A model generated the notes under the pieces. That model did not search any database and was not told the DNA's origin. It saw only the letters and a list, made by a program, of their open reading frames with translations. 16,347 nt of DNA from Spirochaetaceae bacterium (GTDB lineage: Bacteria > Spirochaetota > Spirochaetia > SZUA-6 > Fen-1364): NCBI GenBank assembly GCA_003170115.1, contig PMZS01000104.1, positions 13,021 to 29,367 on the forward strand, written 5' to 3'. Positions 7,329 through 14,585 of this stretch are shown in pieces. The position numbers and the translations under genes are program-made. How positions within the stretch are numbered: the first letter of the stretch is position 1; each line of letters begins with the position of its first letter.

Positions 7329-8047
7329 GCCGCGGAGCCCTCCTTCGCCGGACGATCATCGACGATCAATCCATCGCGGAACGTGACGATCCGACCGGAC
7401 CAGGCCGCAATCTCGTTGGCGTGCGTCACGACGACAACGGTGATGCCATTCTCCCTGTTCAGGTGCTGAAACAGGGTCATGATCTCCACGCTGCTTGCGC
7501 TGTCGAGATTGCCCGTGGGCTCGTCAGCCATGAGAAGTGGCGCCTCGTTGGCAAGCGCCCGGGCGATGGCCACGCGCTGCTGCTGGCCCCCGGAGAGCTC
7601 GTTCGGTTTGTGATCCATGCGCTCGGCCAGGCCAACCTGTTCCAATATCGAGCGCGCCCGCGCGTCCCGTGCTTCTCGTGCCACCCCCGCGTACAGCATC
7701 GGCAGCTCGACGTTTTCCCGGGCGCTTGTGCGCGAGAGAAGATTGAAGCTCTGGAAGACGAAGCCGATCTGGCGCCCGCGCACCATTGCAAGCTGGTCGC
7801 GGGTGAGACCTGAAACCTCCTGACCGGCGAGCCGGTAGGAACCCGAGCTCGGGTGGTCAAGGCAGCCGAGGAGGTGCATGAAGGTGGATTTTCCGGAGCC
7901 GGAAGGCCCCATGATGGCCAGGAACTCACCCCGGCGTATCGTGAGGCTCACTCCCTTGAGCGCCTGCACCGAGGCGGGTCCTTCGCCGTAGACCTTGGTC
8001 ATATCCTTGACCTCGATGAGCGGCTCCGTGCCGTCAGGACTTGACAT
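7325..8047 (-). CDS. ABC transporter ATP-binding protein (LolD/MacB type)
   Basis: The 240 residues hold all nucleotide-binding motifs intact: Walker A GPSGSGKST at 47-55, Q-loop Gln99 (FVFQSFNLL), signature LSGGQQQR at 151-158, Walker B LLMADEPT at 171-178 followed by GNLDS, and switch His209 (VVVVTHA). This motif set is the LolD/MacB/FtsE-like (o228) subclass that partners with MacB-fold permeases. The start ATG shares one base with the adaptor stop (TGATG), and the stop overlaps the permease start (ATGA), so the three genes are translationally coupled. It energises the pump from the cytoplasmic side. A LolCDE lipoprotein-sorting role is argued against by the flanking adaptor and TolC genes. 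Confidence 0.95.
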   Translation of the reverse strand: MSSPDGTEPLIEVKDMTKVYGEGPASVQALKGVSLTIRRGEFLAIMGPSGSGKSTFMHLLGCLDHPSSGSYRLAGQEVSGLTRDQLAMVRGRQIGFVFQSFNLLSRTSARENVELPMLYAGVAREARDARARSILEQVGLAERMDHKPNELSGGQQQRVAIARALANEAPLLMADEPTGNLDSASSVEIMTLFQHLNRENGITVVVVTHANEIAAWSGRIVTFRDGLIVDDRPAKEGSAA

Positions 8048-9372
8048 CAGGGGCTCTGTGGCGAAACGGCGGCGCGGGTGCTGTTTCCGCCCGCTGCGGT
8101 GCTTCCCGCCGGCGGTGTGCTCGCGCCACCACGCCGTTGGGCGACGATGACCTCGTCCCCTTCCTGCACTCCATCGCTGGTGATCTCGAGGTTCTTGCCG
8201 TCCGATATTCCGATCACCACCTGCAGGGGCGCTGGTATCCCATCAACGAGGCTCCAGATCGTGACCTTGGAGCCGGGGGCGCCCGCCACCGGCAGCGCGG
8301 CGGGAGCGCCGCCCGACTGCCTGCCTCCCCCTGATCCGCCACTGGCTGAACCCGCCTTTGAAGCGGCGAGCGGCCTGTAGAGCACGGCGGCGATGGGCAC
8401 TATAAGCACGTGAGTCTTTTTCCCGACCTGGACGGCGACCTGAGCCGTCATTCCGGGCAGGAGACGACCGGTGGTGTCGTGGACCTGCACCACGGCGTCA
8501 TAGGTCACGACATTCTGGACCGTCGTCGGATTGATCCTGACCTGCCGTACCGTCCCGGAAAAGACGACGTTCGGGAAAGCGGACACCGTGATCAATGCCG
8601 ATTGATTTTCCCGAAGACTCCCGACATCGGCTTCGTCAACGGAAGTATCCACCTGCATGTCCGTGAGGTTCGTGGCAAGGGTGAAAAGTGTCGGTGTCTG
8701 CAGAGACGCTGCCACCGTCTGACCGATACTGACGTTGCGGTTCATGACGATCCCGTCGAAGGGACTCAGGATCACCGTCTTCGAAAGGTTGTACTGCGCC
8801 TGGTGGAGCTGACCCTGCACGACTGAAATCTGCGCCTGGGCAACGCGAGCCTGGGCCTGCGCGCCAAGGTAGTCCTCCCGGGCGGACTCCGCAGTGGTCC
8901 GTTCCGTGTCCATCTGGTTCTGGTTGATCAGACCCTGCGTGATCATCGGTTCGTCCCTCTGCACCGTCAGGGTCGCCATGTCGAACTGGGCAAGCATCTT
9001 GCCGACGTTCACCGTCGCATTGTCAGCGTTTGCCTGCTGCAGAGTGAGATTCGCCTTTGCGGAGTCCACGGCGGCCTGGTAGGTCGTCGGGTCGAGGTTG
9101 GCAAGGATCTGTCCCTTCCGCACCTTGGAATTGAAATCCACGGTGAGCGTCCTGATCGTCCCGGAAACCTCGCTCCCGACCGTGACCTGCGTGACCGGGT
9201 TCACGATGCCCGTTTCATTGACCGTCGACGCGATGTCCGCGAACACAACTGCCTTGGTGATGTAGTGGATGTCGTTCCCCGTGGAAAGCAGCGCGCGCAG
9301 GATAAAAAACCCTCCGAGCACCACCGCCGCTCCGACCGCGCTGATAATCACCGTTCTTAATCGAATCTTCAT
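8047..9372 (-). CDS. Periplasmic adaptor (membrane fusion) protein, MacA/HlyD family
   Basis: The product is 441 residues from ATG 9372. An in-frame upstream ATG at 9402 would overlap the TolC gene, whereas 9372 has GAGG 8 nt ahead. It opens with a membrane anchor at about 7-27 (VIISAVGAAVVLGGFF). A split lipoyl domain comes next (VGSEVSGTIRTL, VRKGQILANLDP), then an alpha-helical hairpin rich in Ala/Gln, the second lipoyl half (LSPFDGIVMNRNVSIGQTV), a beta-barrel domain and a membrane-proximal domain with LPGMTAQVAVQV. The C-terminus has Gly/Ser/Pro-rich low-complexity stretches (SGGSGGGRQSGG and the last about 30 residues). It bridges the MacB-type permease and the TolC-like channel. It lies 13 nt after the TolC gene and overlaps the ATPase gene by one base. 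Confidence 0.93.
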   Translation of the reverse strand: MKIRLRTVIISAVGAAVVLGGFFILRALLSTGNDIHYITKAVVFADIASTVNETGIVNPVTQVTVGSEVSGTIRTLTVDFNSKVRKGQILANLDPTTYQAAVDSAKANLTLQQANADNATVNVGKMLAQFDMATLTVQRDEPMITQGLINQNQMDTERTTAESAREDYLGAQAQARVAQAQISVVQGQLHQAQYNLSKTVILSPFDGIVMNRNVSIGQTVAASLQTPTLFTLATNLTDMQVDTSVDEADVGSLRENQSALITVSAFPNVVFSGTVRQVRINPTTVQNVVTYDAVVQVHDTTGRLLPGMTAQVAVQVGKKTHVLIVPIAAVLYRPLAASKAGSASGGSGGGRQSGGAPAALPVAGAPGSKVTIWSLVDGIPAPLQVVIGISDGKNLEITSDGVQEGDEVIVAQRRGGASTPPAGSTAAGGNSTRAAVSPQSP

Positions 9373-9385
9373 TTCTCTTCCCTCT

Positions 9386-10858
9386 TTAAAGTCCCATGAC
9401 ATTGTAGAGATTCAACACTGCCAACAGGTAATTGCTCTTCGCCTGCGCCCGTCCCACGCGAGCGGTGGCGAGAACGGAGAACGCCGTCAGAACATCAAGG
9501 GTGGTTCCCGTGCCCACCGAGAGTTTCGCCTTTTCCAGGTTATACTGTCCCTGCGCCTGCAGCAGGTTCTGCGCCGCCAGCGCGTTGCGGTCCCGTGCGT
9601 CGGTGACGCCGAAAAGAGCGTTCCCTACGTCGATCGCGATGCTCTGCCCCTGCTGCGCCTGCTGAACCTTGTATGCGGCAAGCTGATCCGCCGCCTGCTG
9701 CACCTGCGCATTCTGCAGGCCTCCGTCCAATAACGGCGGCAGCGCGATGGATACCCCCGCGGTGAAGAATCCTGCGTTCGTATTCGCCGTCCAATCCTGG
9801 GCCACTCCCAGGGAAGCGGTGAGGGAGACAACCGGGAGGCTCTGGCTCTTCTGCAGAGAAAGGGCGATGACGGCAGCGGCAATGTTCTGCTCCAGTATGA
9901 GCAGCTCGGACCTGTTCTGGAACGCGGACTTCAGCGCTTCTTCCGTTGCCAATGTTGGCAGGTCGGGCAATGGGCTGTCGGCCGCGCTGTACTGCTTTTC
10001 CAGGGGCCAACCGATTGCCAGGGAAAGCTTCTTCCGGTCCGTCACCACCGTATTCTGCGAGGTAAGGACATCGAGCTGCGCCTGTGTCAGAGCGACCTGC
10101 ACTTCCAGGACATCCAGTTTCGTGGCACGCTGCGCGGTGAAGAGCCCATTGTACAGGGCGAGGTTCTCGGCGGCCTGGGTGCTCGTTGCCTGGCGCAGAA
10201 GGACGGTATCCTGATCTCCGAGAAGCGTGTAATAGTCCTGCTTGACCTGGTAGACGACGCTCTTCATTGCCGCGTCATAGGAGACCTGGGAGACCTGGGA
10301 GACAGTCTCCGCCTGCTGCAGGACGCCTGCCGCTCGTCCTCCGGGGTAGCCATCGAATACCGTCTGGCTGCCCGAGAGGCTGAGGGAGCTCACCTGGTCA
10401 GTGGATGCACCTTCTGCGATGCTGTGCTGGGCCGTGAGGCCAACGCTGGTCGCGGGGCCCGTGAGAGAGAGCCCCCCCTGGAAGTTCTCGCCATTCACTC
10501 CCGACCCGCTCGCGGCACTCCCTGCCGGCGAGCCTCCCGTAGACGAGGTGCCCATTCCCGGAAGGCTTCCCTTGTGGTAGTAGTCGGCGGACTCTCCAAG
10601 GGTCAACCCGCTCATCGCCCGAGCCTGTGCAAGGGCAGCCCGTGCGGTGTCCCGGGTAATGCCCGCCAATTGCAGGCTCGGGCCTCCCGCCCGCGCCGCC
10701 GCCACGCATTCCTCCAGGGTGACGGCAGGCAGTGGGACGGGCGCCTCAGCCGTGGGTGCCGGCTGCGCGGCCGCGGTTGCAGGCTCGGTGGCCATCTGCG
10801 CAAAGCCGAAAACGGGGCTCAGAGCGAGCACAAAGATCATTGTTTTCAGTGCGGTCAT
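9386..10858 (-). CDS. TolC-family outer-membrane efflux channel
   Basis: The protein has 490 residues. An N-terminal signal peptide (hydrophobic MIFVLALSPVFGFA, likely cleavage after residue 20) is followed by an Ala/Pro-rich linker to about residue 45. Two OEP repeats follow, the first beginning LEECVAAARAGGPSLQ. Long amphipathic helices rich in Ala/Gln/Leu (TQAAENLALYNGLF, LTQAQLDVLTSQNTV, QYNLEKAKLSVGTGTTLDVL) are typical of the periplasmic tunnel. It ends LLAVLNLYNVMGL. The region at about 90-140 is a Gly/Ser-rich insert (GTSSTGGSPAGSAASGSG). No strong ribosome binding site precedes ATG 10858. An internal ATG at codon 7 has none either, so the start is slightly uncertain. It is the exit duct of the pump encoded downstream, 13 nt after the FecR-like gene. 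Confidence 0.93.
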   Translation of the reverse strand: MTALKTMIFVLALSPVFGFAQMATEPATAAAQPAPTAEAPVPLPAVTLEECVAAARAGGPSLQLAGITRDTARAALAQARAMSGLTLGESADYYHKGSLPGMGTSSTGGSPAGSAASGSGVNGENFQGGLSLTGPATSVGLTAQHSIAEGASTDQVSSLSLSGSQTVFDGYPGGRAAGVLQQAETVSQVSQVSYDAAMKSVVYQVKQDYYTLLGDQDTVLLRQATSTQAAENLALYNGLFTAQRATKLDVLEVQVALTQAQLDVLTSQNTVVTDRKKLSLAIGWPLEKQYSAADSPLPDLPTLATEEALKSAFQNRSELLILEQNIAAAVIALSLQKSQSLPVVSLTASLGVAQDWTANTNAGFFTAGVSIALPPLLDGGLQNAQVQQAADQLAAYKVQQAQQGQSIAIDVGNALFGVTDARDRNALAAQNLLQAQGQYNLEKAKLSVGTGTTLDVLTAFSVLATARVGRAQAKSNYLLAVLNLYNVMGL

Positions 10859-10871
10859 TCGGCGGTACTCA

Positions 10872-13007
10872 TCAATGCTTCTGCGGGCCTTGCTTCACGG
10901 CCTGACTTGCCGCCTGCATGGCCGCTGAAACCTGGCTCATTTCATCGTCAACCTGTTGCTTTATCGCGGTAGCTTTCTGCAGCGCCTGTTGGCCATTTCC
11001 TGCGGCCAGATCCTTTTCAGCGCCCCCGAGAGCTGTCTTCGCCGCCGCAAGCCGCTGGGCAACCGCATTGAAGTCAAGCTTGATGCCCGCAACTTTCCGC
11101 GCCTCGGCAAGACGCCGATCGGCATCCGGGAGCGTCTGCGTCTTGAGCGTCGTGATGAGCGTGGAGGCGCTGGCACCTTCCGGGCCGCCGCGGGTCATCA
11201 CCGCCGGCTGTTTTGCCGGAGGCTGAGCCGGGACGTTCGGCTTTGCCGTGACGATCGGTCCAGGAGCGGGAGCCCTCTGAGGGTTGGCAGGGGCGGCGGG
11301 AGCAGGCTTCTGCTGTCCATCAGGGGCCTGTTTGACCGCGGGCTTCATGGCGACCGGCGCGGGTGGTTCAGGCTTCTGCTTCACATCCGGGGCCTGTTTG
11401 ACCACGGGCTGCTGGCCGGGAGAAACACGTGCAGGTGGAACCGCCGGGGGAGCGGTCTTGAGCACGGGGGGAACCTGCTTCACAAGCGCTGCGCGATTGA
11501 CAACCGTTACCTGGGCAGGAGCCGGCTTCTGGCTCCCCTGGATTCGAGCGAGCGCCTCGGGAGCGACCGGTCGGCCGGGACTTGCGACGAGAGCCTTCTG
11601 CTGCTGTGCAAAGGGGACCTGGGCAGGCGGCGGTGCGGTGCGCGAGTAGACGCGCCGCGTCAGCATCGCCGGCGGCGGCTGGGGAACAGGGGCCCGCGCG
11701 GCGGGGGGCTTCGCGATAATGCTCTCGCGCTGGGGAGCGACCTTCGCGGTCATCCCCATGAAGGGAGCACGCGTGACCTCCGTCTGGGTGACCGGCAGGG
11801 CAGCCCTTCCCGCGGGACGCGACTGGACGAACACATCGCGCGGAACAACCGTCACTCCACGGGGAGCGCTCCGGTTGACGTAGACTGCCTGGTCAGCGTG
11901 GTAGTTCTCTATGATCTGAACGTTGATGTTCGTCACGTAGGCGACGTTGATCCTCTGCACATATCCCGTGCTCGCCTGGTAGGGGGGGACATACACTTCG
12001 CGCGGTCCCAACGGGAACCAGCCTATGCCCTCTCCCGCTGCCGGCGTCCACCCTGATCCTCCGACGAATACCACGAGGGCGGGTGCATAGACGGGGCGCG
12101 CCTGGACGACCCCCGGGTTCCATTCCCATCGCGCATTCCGATATGCCCACCTTCCGTAATGGAACGGGGCGAATCCCCAGGAAGAGTCATCCACCCACGT
12201 CCATCCCCACGGCTCGATCCATGACCAATGCCCGTAGCGATAGGGGGCCCAGTCCGCGGGAACATGCGAGGGAGCCCATGCCGGGCCGTCGCCGGGCTCA
12301 TTGAACCACGTCCCGTTGTCATTGAGGTCCTCGGAGCCGATCATGTCGCGTGATACACGCGAATTCGATGCGGCTTGATCTTCCCGTCGGTCTCTTTCCG
12401 TGCTCCAGGTATCCCACTCGTCCGGCCGCGAGGCTGCCCGTACATAGTAGGCGAATGAGTCGGACCCGGATATGACGGTGGATTGCCCTGCCGATACGTC
12501 GAAGGCGTTCTCACCTGCCGTCACCTCGGCCCGGCCGGAACGCACGGTAACGCTCGTCTCTCCGCTTGGCTGGACGTCGATGCGGTAACTCCCCGCGGAG
12601 GTCAGGGAAACGGTGGCATTCGGCGTATCGATTTCGAAGGTCGTCCCGTCATCGACGCGGCGCAGGCAGACATTCAGCGATCCTTCCGACAGCCGCACCT
12701 GGACAGTGTCGTCGTCCAGGCCCAGGAAGGAAAACTCCGTTTCAGAGTTCAGCCGGATCGCCGCGGAACGAACGTGCACTTCGGCGCGCGAATTGGTGTC
12801 GGTCCAGAGATGATCGCCTGCGGTCAGGGGATAATTCAGCTCTGCCGGCGCCCATTCATCGAGGCTTCCCGGACGAAAGGATACCGAGCCGCTGATGAGG
12901 CTCAGCCTGCCGACCTGCGAAGGCGGATCTGCCCAGGCCACAGTGCCGCAGAGAACCAGCCCGGCAAGGATGGCCAGAGTACATCGAATTTTCATGATAC
13001 CTGTCAT
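10872..13007 (-). CDS. Secreted FecR-domain / DUF6600 protein with long proline-rich tail
   Basis: The product is 711 residues from ATG 13007, chosen because GGAG lies 7 nt upstream. ATG 12995 is an alternative. A signal peptide ends near AWA-DPP (residue 26). A FecR-like beta domain at about 30-165 includes GRLSLISGSVSFRPG, AEVHVRSAAIRLNSET, FEIDTPNATVSLTSAG and VRSGRAEVTAG. A tryptophan- and tyrosine-rich DUF6600-like block near 245-335 has WAPYRYGHWSWIEPWGWTW and WGFAPFHYGRWAYRNARWEW. Roughly 300 residues rich in Pro/Ala/Gln/Lys follow, then a C-terminal helical segment (LAAAKTALGGAEKDLAAG). There is no transmembrane anchor beyond the signal peptide, so it is probably periplasmic or surface-associated. 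Unlike true FecR it has no sigma-factor partner here. It heads the efflux operon. The function is unknown; envelope scaffolding or sensing is only a guess. Confidence 0.85.
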   Translation of the reverse strand: MTGIMKIRCTLAILAGLVLCGTVAWADPPSQVGRLSLISGSVSFRPGSLDEWAPAELNYPLTAGDHLWTDTNSRAEVHVRSAAIRLNSETEFSFLGLDDDTVQVRLSEGSLNVCLRRVDDGTTFEIDTPNATVSLTSAGSYRIDVQPSGETSVTVRSGRAEVTAGENAFDVSAGQSTVISGSDSFAYYVRAASRPDEWDTWSTERDRREDQAASNSRVSRDMIGSEDLNDNGTWFNEPGDGPAWAPSHVPADWAPYRYGHWSWIEPWGWTWVDDSSWGFAPFHYGRWAYRNARWEWNPGVVQARPVYAPALVVFVGGSGWTPAAGEGIGWFPLGPREVYVPPYQASTGYVQRINVAYVTNINVQIIENYHADQAVYVNRSAPRGVTVVPRDVFVQSRPAGRAALPVTQTEVTRAPFMGMTAKVAPQRESIIAKPPAARAPVPQPPPAMLTRRVYSRTAPPPAQVPFAQQQKALVASPGRPVAPEALARIQGSQKPAPAQVTVVNRAALVKQVPPVLKTAPPAVPPARVSPGQQPVVKQAPDVKQKPEPPAPVAMKPAVKQAPDGQQKPAPAAPANPQRAPAPGPIVTAKPNVPAQPPAKQPAVMTRGGPEGASASTLITTLKTQTLPDADRRLAEARKVAGIKLDFNAVAQRLAAAKTALGGAEKDLAAGNGQQALQKATAIKQQVDDEMSQVSAAMQAASQAVKQGPQKH
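11303..11409. repeat. Imperfect 66-nt-period repeat within the proline-rich region of the FecR-like gene
   Basis: Two 41-nt units, 11303-11343 and 11369-11409, match at 36 of 41 positions with a 66-nt (22-codon) offset. They encode repeated KQAPD-type segments (PVVKQAPDVKQKPEPP and PAVKQAPDGQQKPAPA) in the secreted protein. The offset preserves frame, which suggests growth or shrinkage of the linker by duplication. Confidence 0.75.
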
Positions 13008-13060
13008 TGCTTTACTCCACACAAGTCAGAAAGATTGAACGGCTATTTCTCGCGATTGCT

Positions 13061-13237
13061 TCAGGTGGTTTTATTGATGTCTTCTCTCAGATCACCAAAC
13101 TTCGCCTGGACCTTGCCGTGGGCTTTTTGAAGCTTCCCCTTCGTTTCCATGTCCTTGTCCCCGACAACTTTGCCGGCGACCTTTTTCGCTTCGCCTTTCG
13201 CTTTTTCAATGCGGCCGATGATTTGATCTTCGTTCAT
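13061..13237 (-). CDS. csbD: CsbD-family stress protein
   Basis: This is a 58-residue, highly charged, Lys/Glu/Asp/Gly-rich protein with the CsbD pattern: MNEDQIIGRIEKAKGEAK, then KVAGKVVGDKDMETKGKLQKA and a final VQAKFGDLREDI. CsbD proteins are small, soluble, general-stress-induced proteins whose mechanism is unresolved. ATG 13237 is chosen over an in-frame TTG 15 nt upstream because the sequence between them (AGGAAGGA) is a good ribosome binding site for the ATG. A gap of 53 nt without a visible terminator separates it from the FecR-like gene downstream, so read-through into the efflux operon is possible. A near-palindromic motif lies about 65 nt upstream of the start. Confidence 0.93.
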   Translation of the reverse strand: MNEDQIIGRIEKAKGEAKKVAGKVVGDKDMETKGKLQKAHGKVQAKFGDLREDINKTT

Positions 13238-13298
13238 ATTGTCCTTCCTCAATTGAGATGATGATGCTTATTAAAAGCTATTCAGAGAATCAGATGTG

Positions 13299-13316
13299 TT
13301 CTGTGCGGGAGCACAC
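13299..13316 (-). promoter_or_regulatory. Near-palindromic motif upstream of csbD (copy 1)
   Basis: On the plus strand it reads TTCTGTGCGGGAGCACAC. The core TGTGC-GGGA-GCACA (13302-13315) is a perfect 5-bp inverted repeat. It lies 61 nt upstream of the csbD start. A related sequence occurs upstream of the micro-protein gene. On the minus strand both share GCTNCCGCACAGAA and a TCATCTTC a few bases further upstream. A transcription factor site is the simplest reading. No family is assigned. Confidence 0.5.
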
Positions 13317-13394
13317 AAAGTGAAGATGAGGGGCGCGGAAGTTCAGGGAAGCGTGCTGCCTCGGAAAGGTGGCTCACACGCACACAAGAACAAG

Positions 13395-13430
13395 AAAAAT
13401 GCCCGGGAGGGAGCCCCTCGAATGCCGGGC
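13395..13430 (-). terminator. Intrinsic terminator of the micro-protein transcript
   Basis: On the minus strand the outer arms GCCCGG and CCGGGC enclose an inner GAGGG-GCT-CCCTC stem-loop with a one-sided CATTC bulge. The hairpin is followed directly by ATTTTTCTT. It starts 26 nt after the stop codon of the 20-codon gene, so it marks the 3' end of that transcript and separates it from csbD. Confidence 0.75.
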
Positions 13431-13456
13431 GCGATAGAGCGAGTGCCTGCCACCGC

Positions 13457-13519
13457 TTACAGCAGCACGACGATAAGAACGACGATCAGAACGACAGCGA
13501 GAAGCGTGATTGCGCTCAT
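13457..13519 (-). CDS. Hydrophobic micro-protein, 20 residues
   Basis: ATG 13519 to TAA 13457 encodes MSAITLLAVVLIVVLIVVLL, a single potential membrane helix made almost wholly of Leu, Val, Ile and Ala. Three things support it as a real gene. A strong ribosome binding site (AAAGGAG, about 7 nt before the ATG) is present. A well-formed intrinsic terminator sits 26 nt after the stop. An upstream motif is shared with csbD. The frame is open further upstream, but that extension crosses the hairpin leader and has no ribosome binding site. No known family is recognised with confidence. Small stress-related membrane peptides such as DUF3309-type proteins are loosely similar in character but longer. 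It could also be a hydrophobic leader peptide. I consider a translated product likely and its function unknown. Confidence 0.6.
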   Translation of the reverse strand: MSAITLLAVVLIVVLIVVLL

Positions 13520-13543
13520 GTCTCTCTCCTTTCCTGCGTCTGG

Positions 13544-13565
13544 GCATGCACCGCGTGATGCATGC
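13544..13565 (-). other. Leader hairpin upstream of the micro-protein gene
   Basis: Perfect 7-bp arms GCATGCA and TGCATGC enclose an 8-nt loop, about 13 nt upstream of the ribosome binding site of the 20-codon gene. If the transcript starts further upstream, this would be a 5' untranslated stem-loop able to affect stability or initiation. It could equally be a DNA site for a dimeric protein. Confidence 0.4.
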
Positions 13566-13654
13566 TCCTTATCAACAAAACCTTGTCGATAGTACAGCCA
13601 CTGGGGCATCGGTAGAGGTCGCAGGAACAAGAATAGGCAGAAAGGCCGTGGGAT

Positions 13655-13672
13655 TTCTGTGCGGTAGCGTAC
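13655..13672 (-). promoter_or_regulatory. Near-palindromic motif upstream of the micro-protein gene (copy 2)
   Basis: On the plus strand it reads TTCTGTGCGGTAGCGTAC. It matches copy 1 (13299-13316) at 14 of 18 positions and, with GTGCG-GTAG-CGTAC, is itself an imperfect palindrome. It lies 135 nt upstream of the micro-gene start. It sits between the dehydrogenase remnant and the micro-gene, so it belongs to the micro-gene's control region. Confidence 0.5.
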
Positions 13673-13691
13673 GGAAGATGAATATTCGAAC

Positions 13692-13772
13692 TTATCCCGC
13701 GTACTCCACGTGGAAGAGGTACCCGGTGTCGTCGCTGATGTACAACGAGCCATCCGCGGCGAGCCCGGCCCG
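13692..13772 (-). pseudogene. C-terminal remnant of a PQQ-dependent (sorbosone/glucose-type) dehydrogenase
   Basis: About 26 codons before a TAA read RAGLAADGSLYISDD followed by TGYLFHVEYAG. This is the characteristic last beta-propeller strand of soluble glucose/sorbosone dehydrogenases ('GLAVA.DGSLYISDD...YRV.Y.G'). The rest of the gene is absent. Immediately upstream the sequence is the end of the hydroxylase gene in another frame. It is therefore a scrap left after a deletion, in a small zone of decay. The match is short, so confidence is moderate. Confidence 0.5.
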
Positions 13773-13774
13773 GA

Positions 13775-14585
13775 TCAGCCCGGGGGCTTCCTCTTCGTCC
13801 TGTATGTCCCGACCCCGTTGAAGAACACCCCGAACCACCGATCCAGCGGAACCGTCGTTTCTCCGAAGTTGCAGGATACGAACCGGTGATGCAGGTAGTG
13901 AAAGTACGAGCCGGTGACAAGCTTCCCATTGAACAGCGGTCCCTCGAACCCGTGATGTCCCATTGCCGGGGTGAGCGCGGTGAGCTGGGAGTTGAAGAAA
14001 AAATGCAGGGGATGCGAGGGAACCACGAAGTGGATGGCCATCACGCTGAAGTACAGCAGGTGCTCCACCGGATGCATCGCCAGCCCGGTCCAGGGCCCCG
14101 GGTTGGGATTCATATGATGGACGCGGTGCACCGCCATCATCAGGGGCCGCCAGTGGATCAGCCGGTGGATGCAGTAGAAGTGCGTCTCGCGCCACGTACG
14201 CGGTCCAGATCGGGCACCCGATGAGGCTGCTGCGCAGGACGTTGTCGAATGCCTGGCTGCCAAAGAGATATTTCGGGCTGGCCGTTGCCTGCCACTGGGG
14301 ATTGTACTTGCGCCTGCTGCCGTGCAGCTTCAGCGTGTAAAGCACGAGGTGGAGAGACCCCGAGACGAGCCACAGGAGGACCATGTTGCGGAGAAGCATG
14401 AGCCCGATCCAGCCGGGTCTCAGCTGGACGGCCTGGGCGAGTGAGGGCTGAAAGACGTACCAGGTGAGAAGCGGGGCGTAGCGGCACGGGTACGGCGGAC
14501 GCCAGTGGCCGTTCGCATCCCGCACACCGAACTGTTCGCTCCAGGGATCCAGGTTCTCGGGAGAAAGCGAATCATCTGTCGCCAT
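13775..14585 (-). pseudogene. Broken fatty-acid hydroxylase / sterol desaturase family gene
   Basis: The N-terminal part (from ATG 14585, about 131 codons) contains family-like text: a helix at about 56-84, then YNPQWQATASPKYLFGSQAFDN and LIGCPIWTAYV. At about 14194 the reading frame changes. The rest continues one frame over as WRETHFYCIHRLIHW to the TGA at 13775. All three di-iron histidine boxes are in this second part: HRLIH, HRVHH and HYLHH (HxxxH, HxxHH, HxxHH). In relatives I recall, about 35 residues including a membrane segment lie between WTAYE and the first His box, so the junction looks like a deletion of a length not divisible by three. The start lacks a ribosome binding site. 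A sequencing or assembly error is the main alternative. As it stands no full-length enzyme can be made. Confidence 0.7.

Noticed and set aside
6342..7469. A 375-codon plus-strand open frame opposite the MacB-type permease
   Set aside because: The composition is His/Arg/Asp-rich, as expected for the complement of membrane-protein codons, and it has no family motif.
13331..13394. Search for a further small gene or RNA between csbD and the terminator
   Set aside because: No start codon with a ribosome binding site, no stable extended hairpin and no known motif was seen in this stretch.
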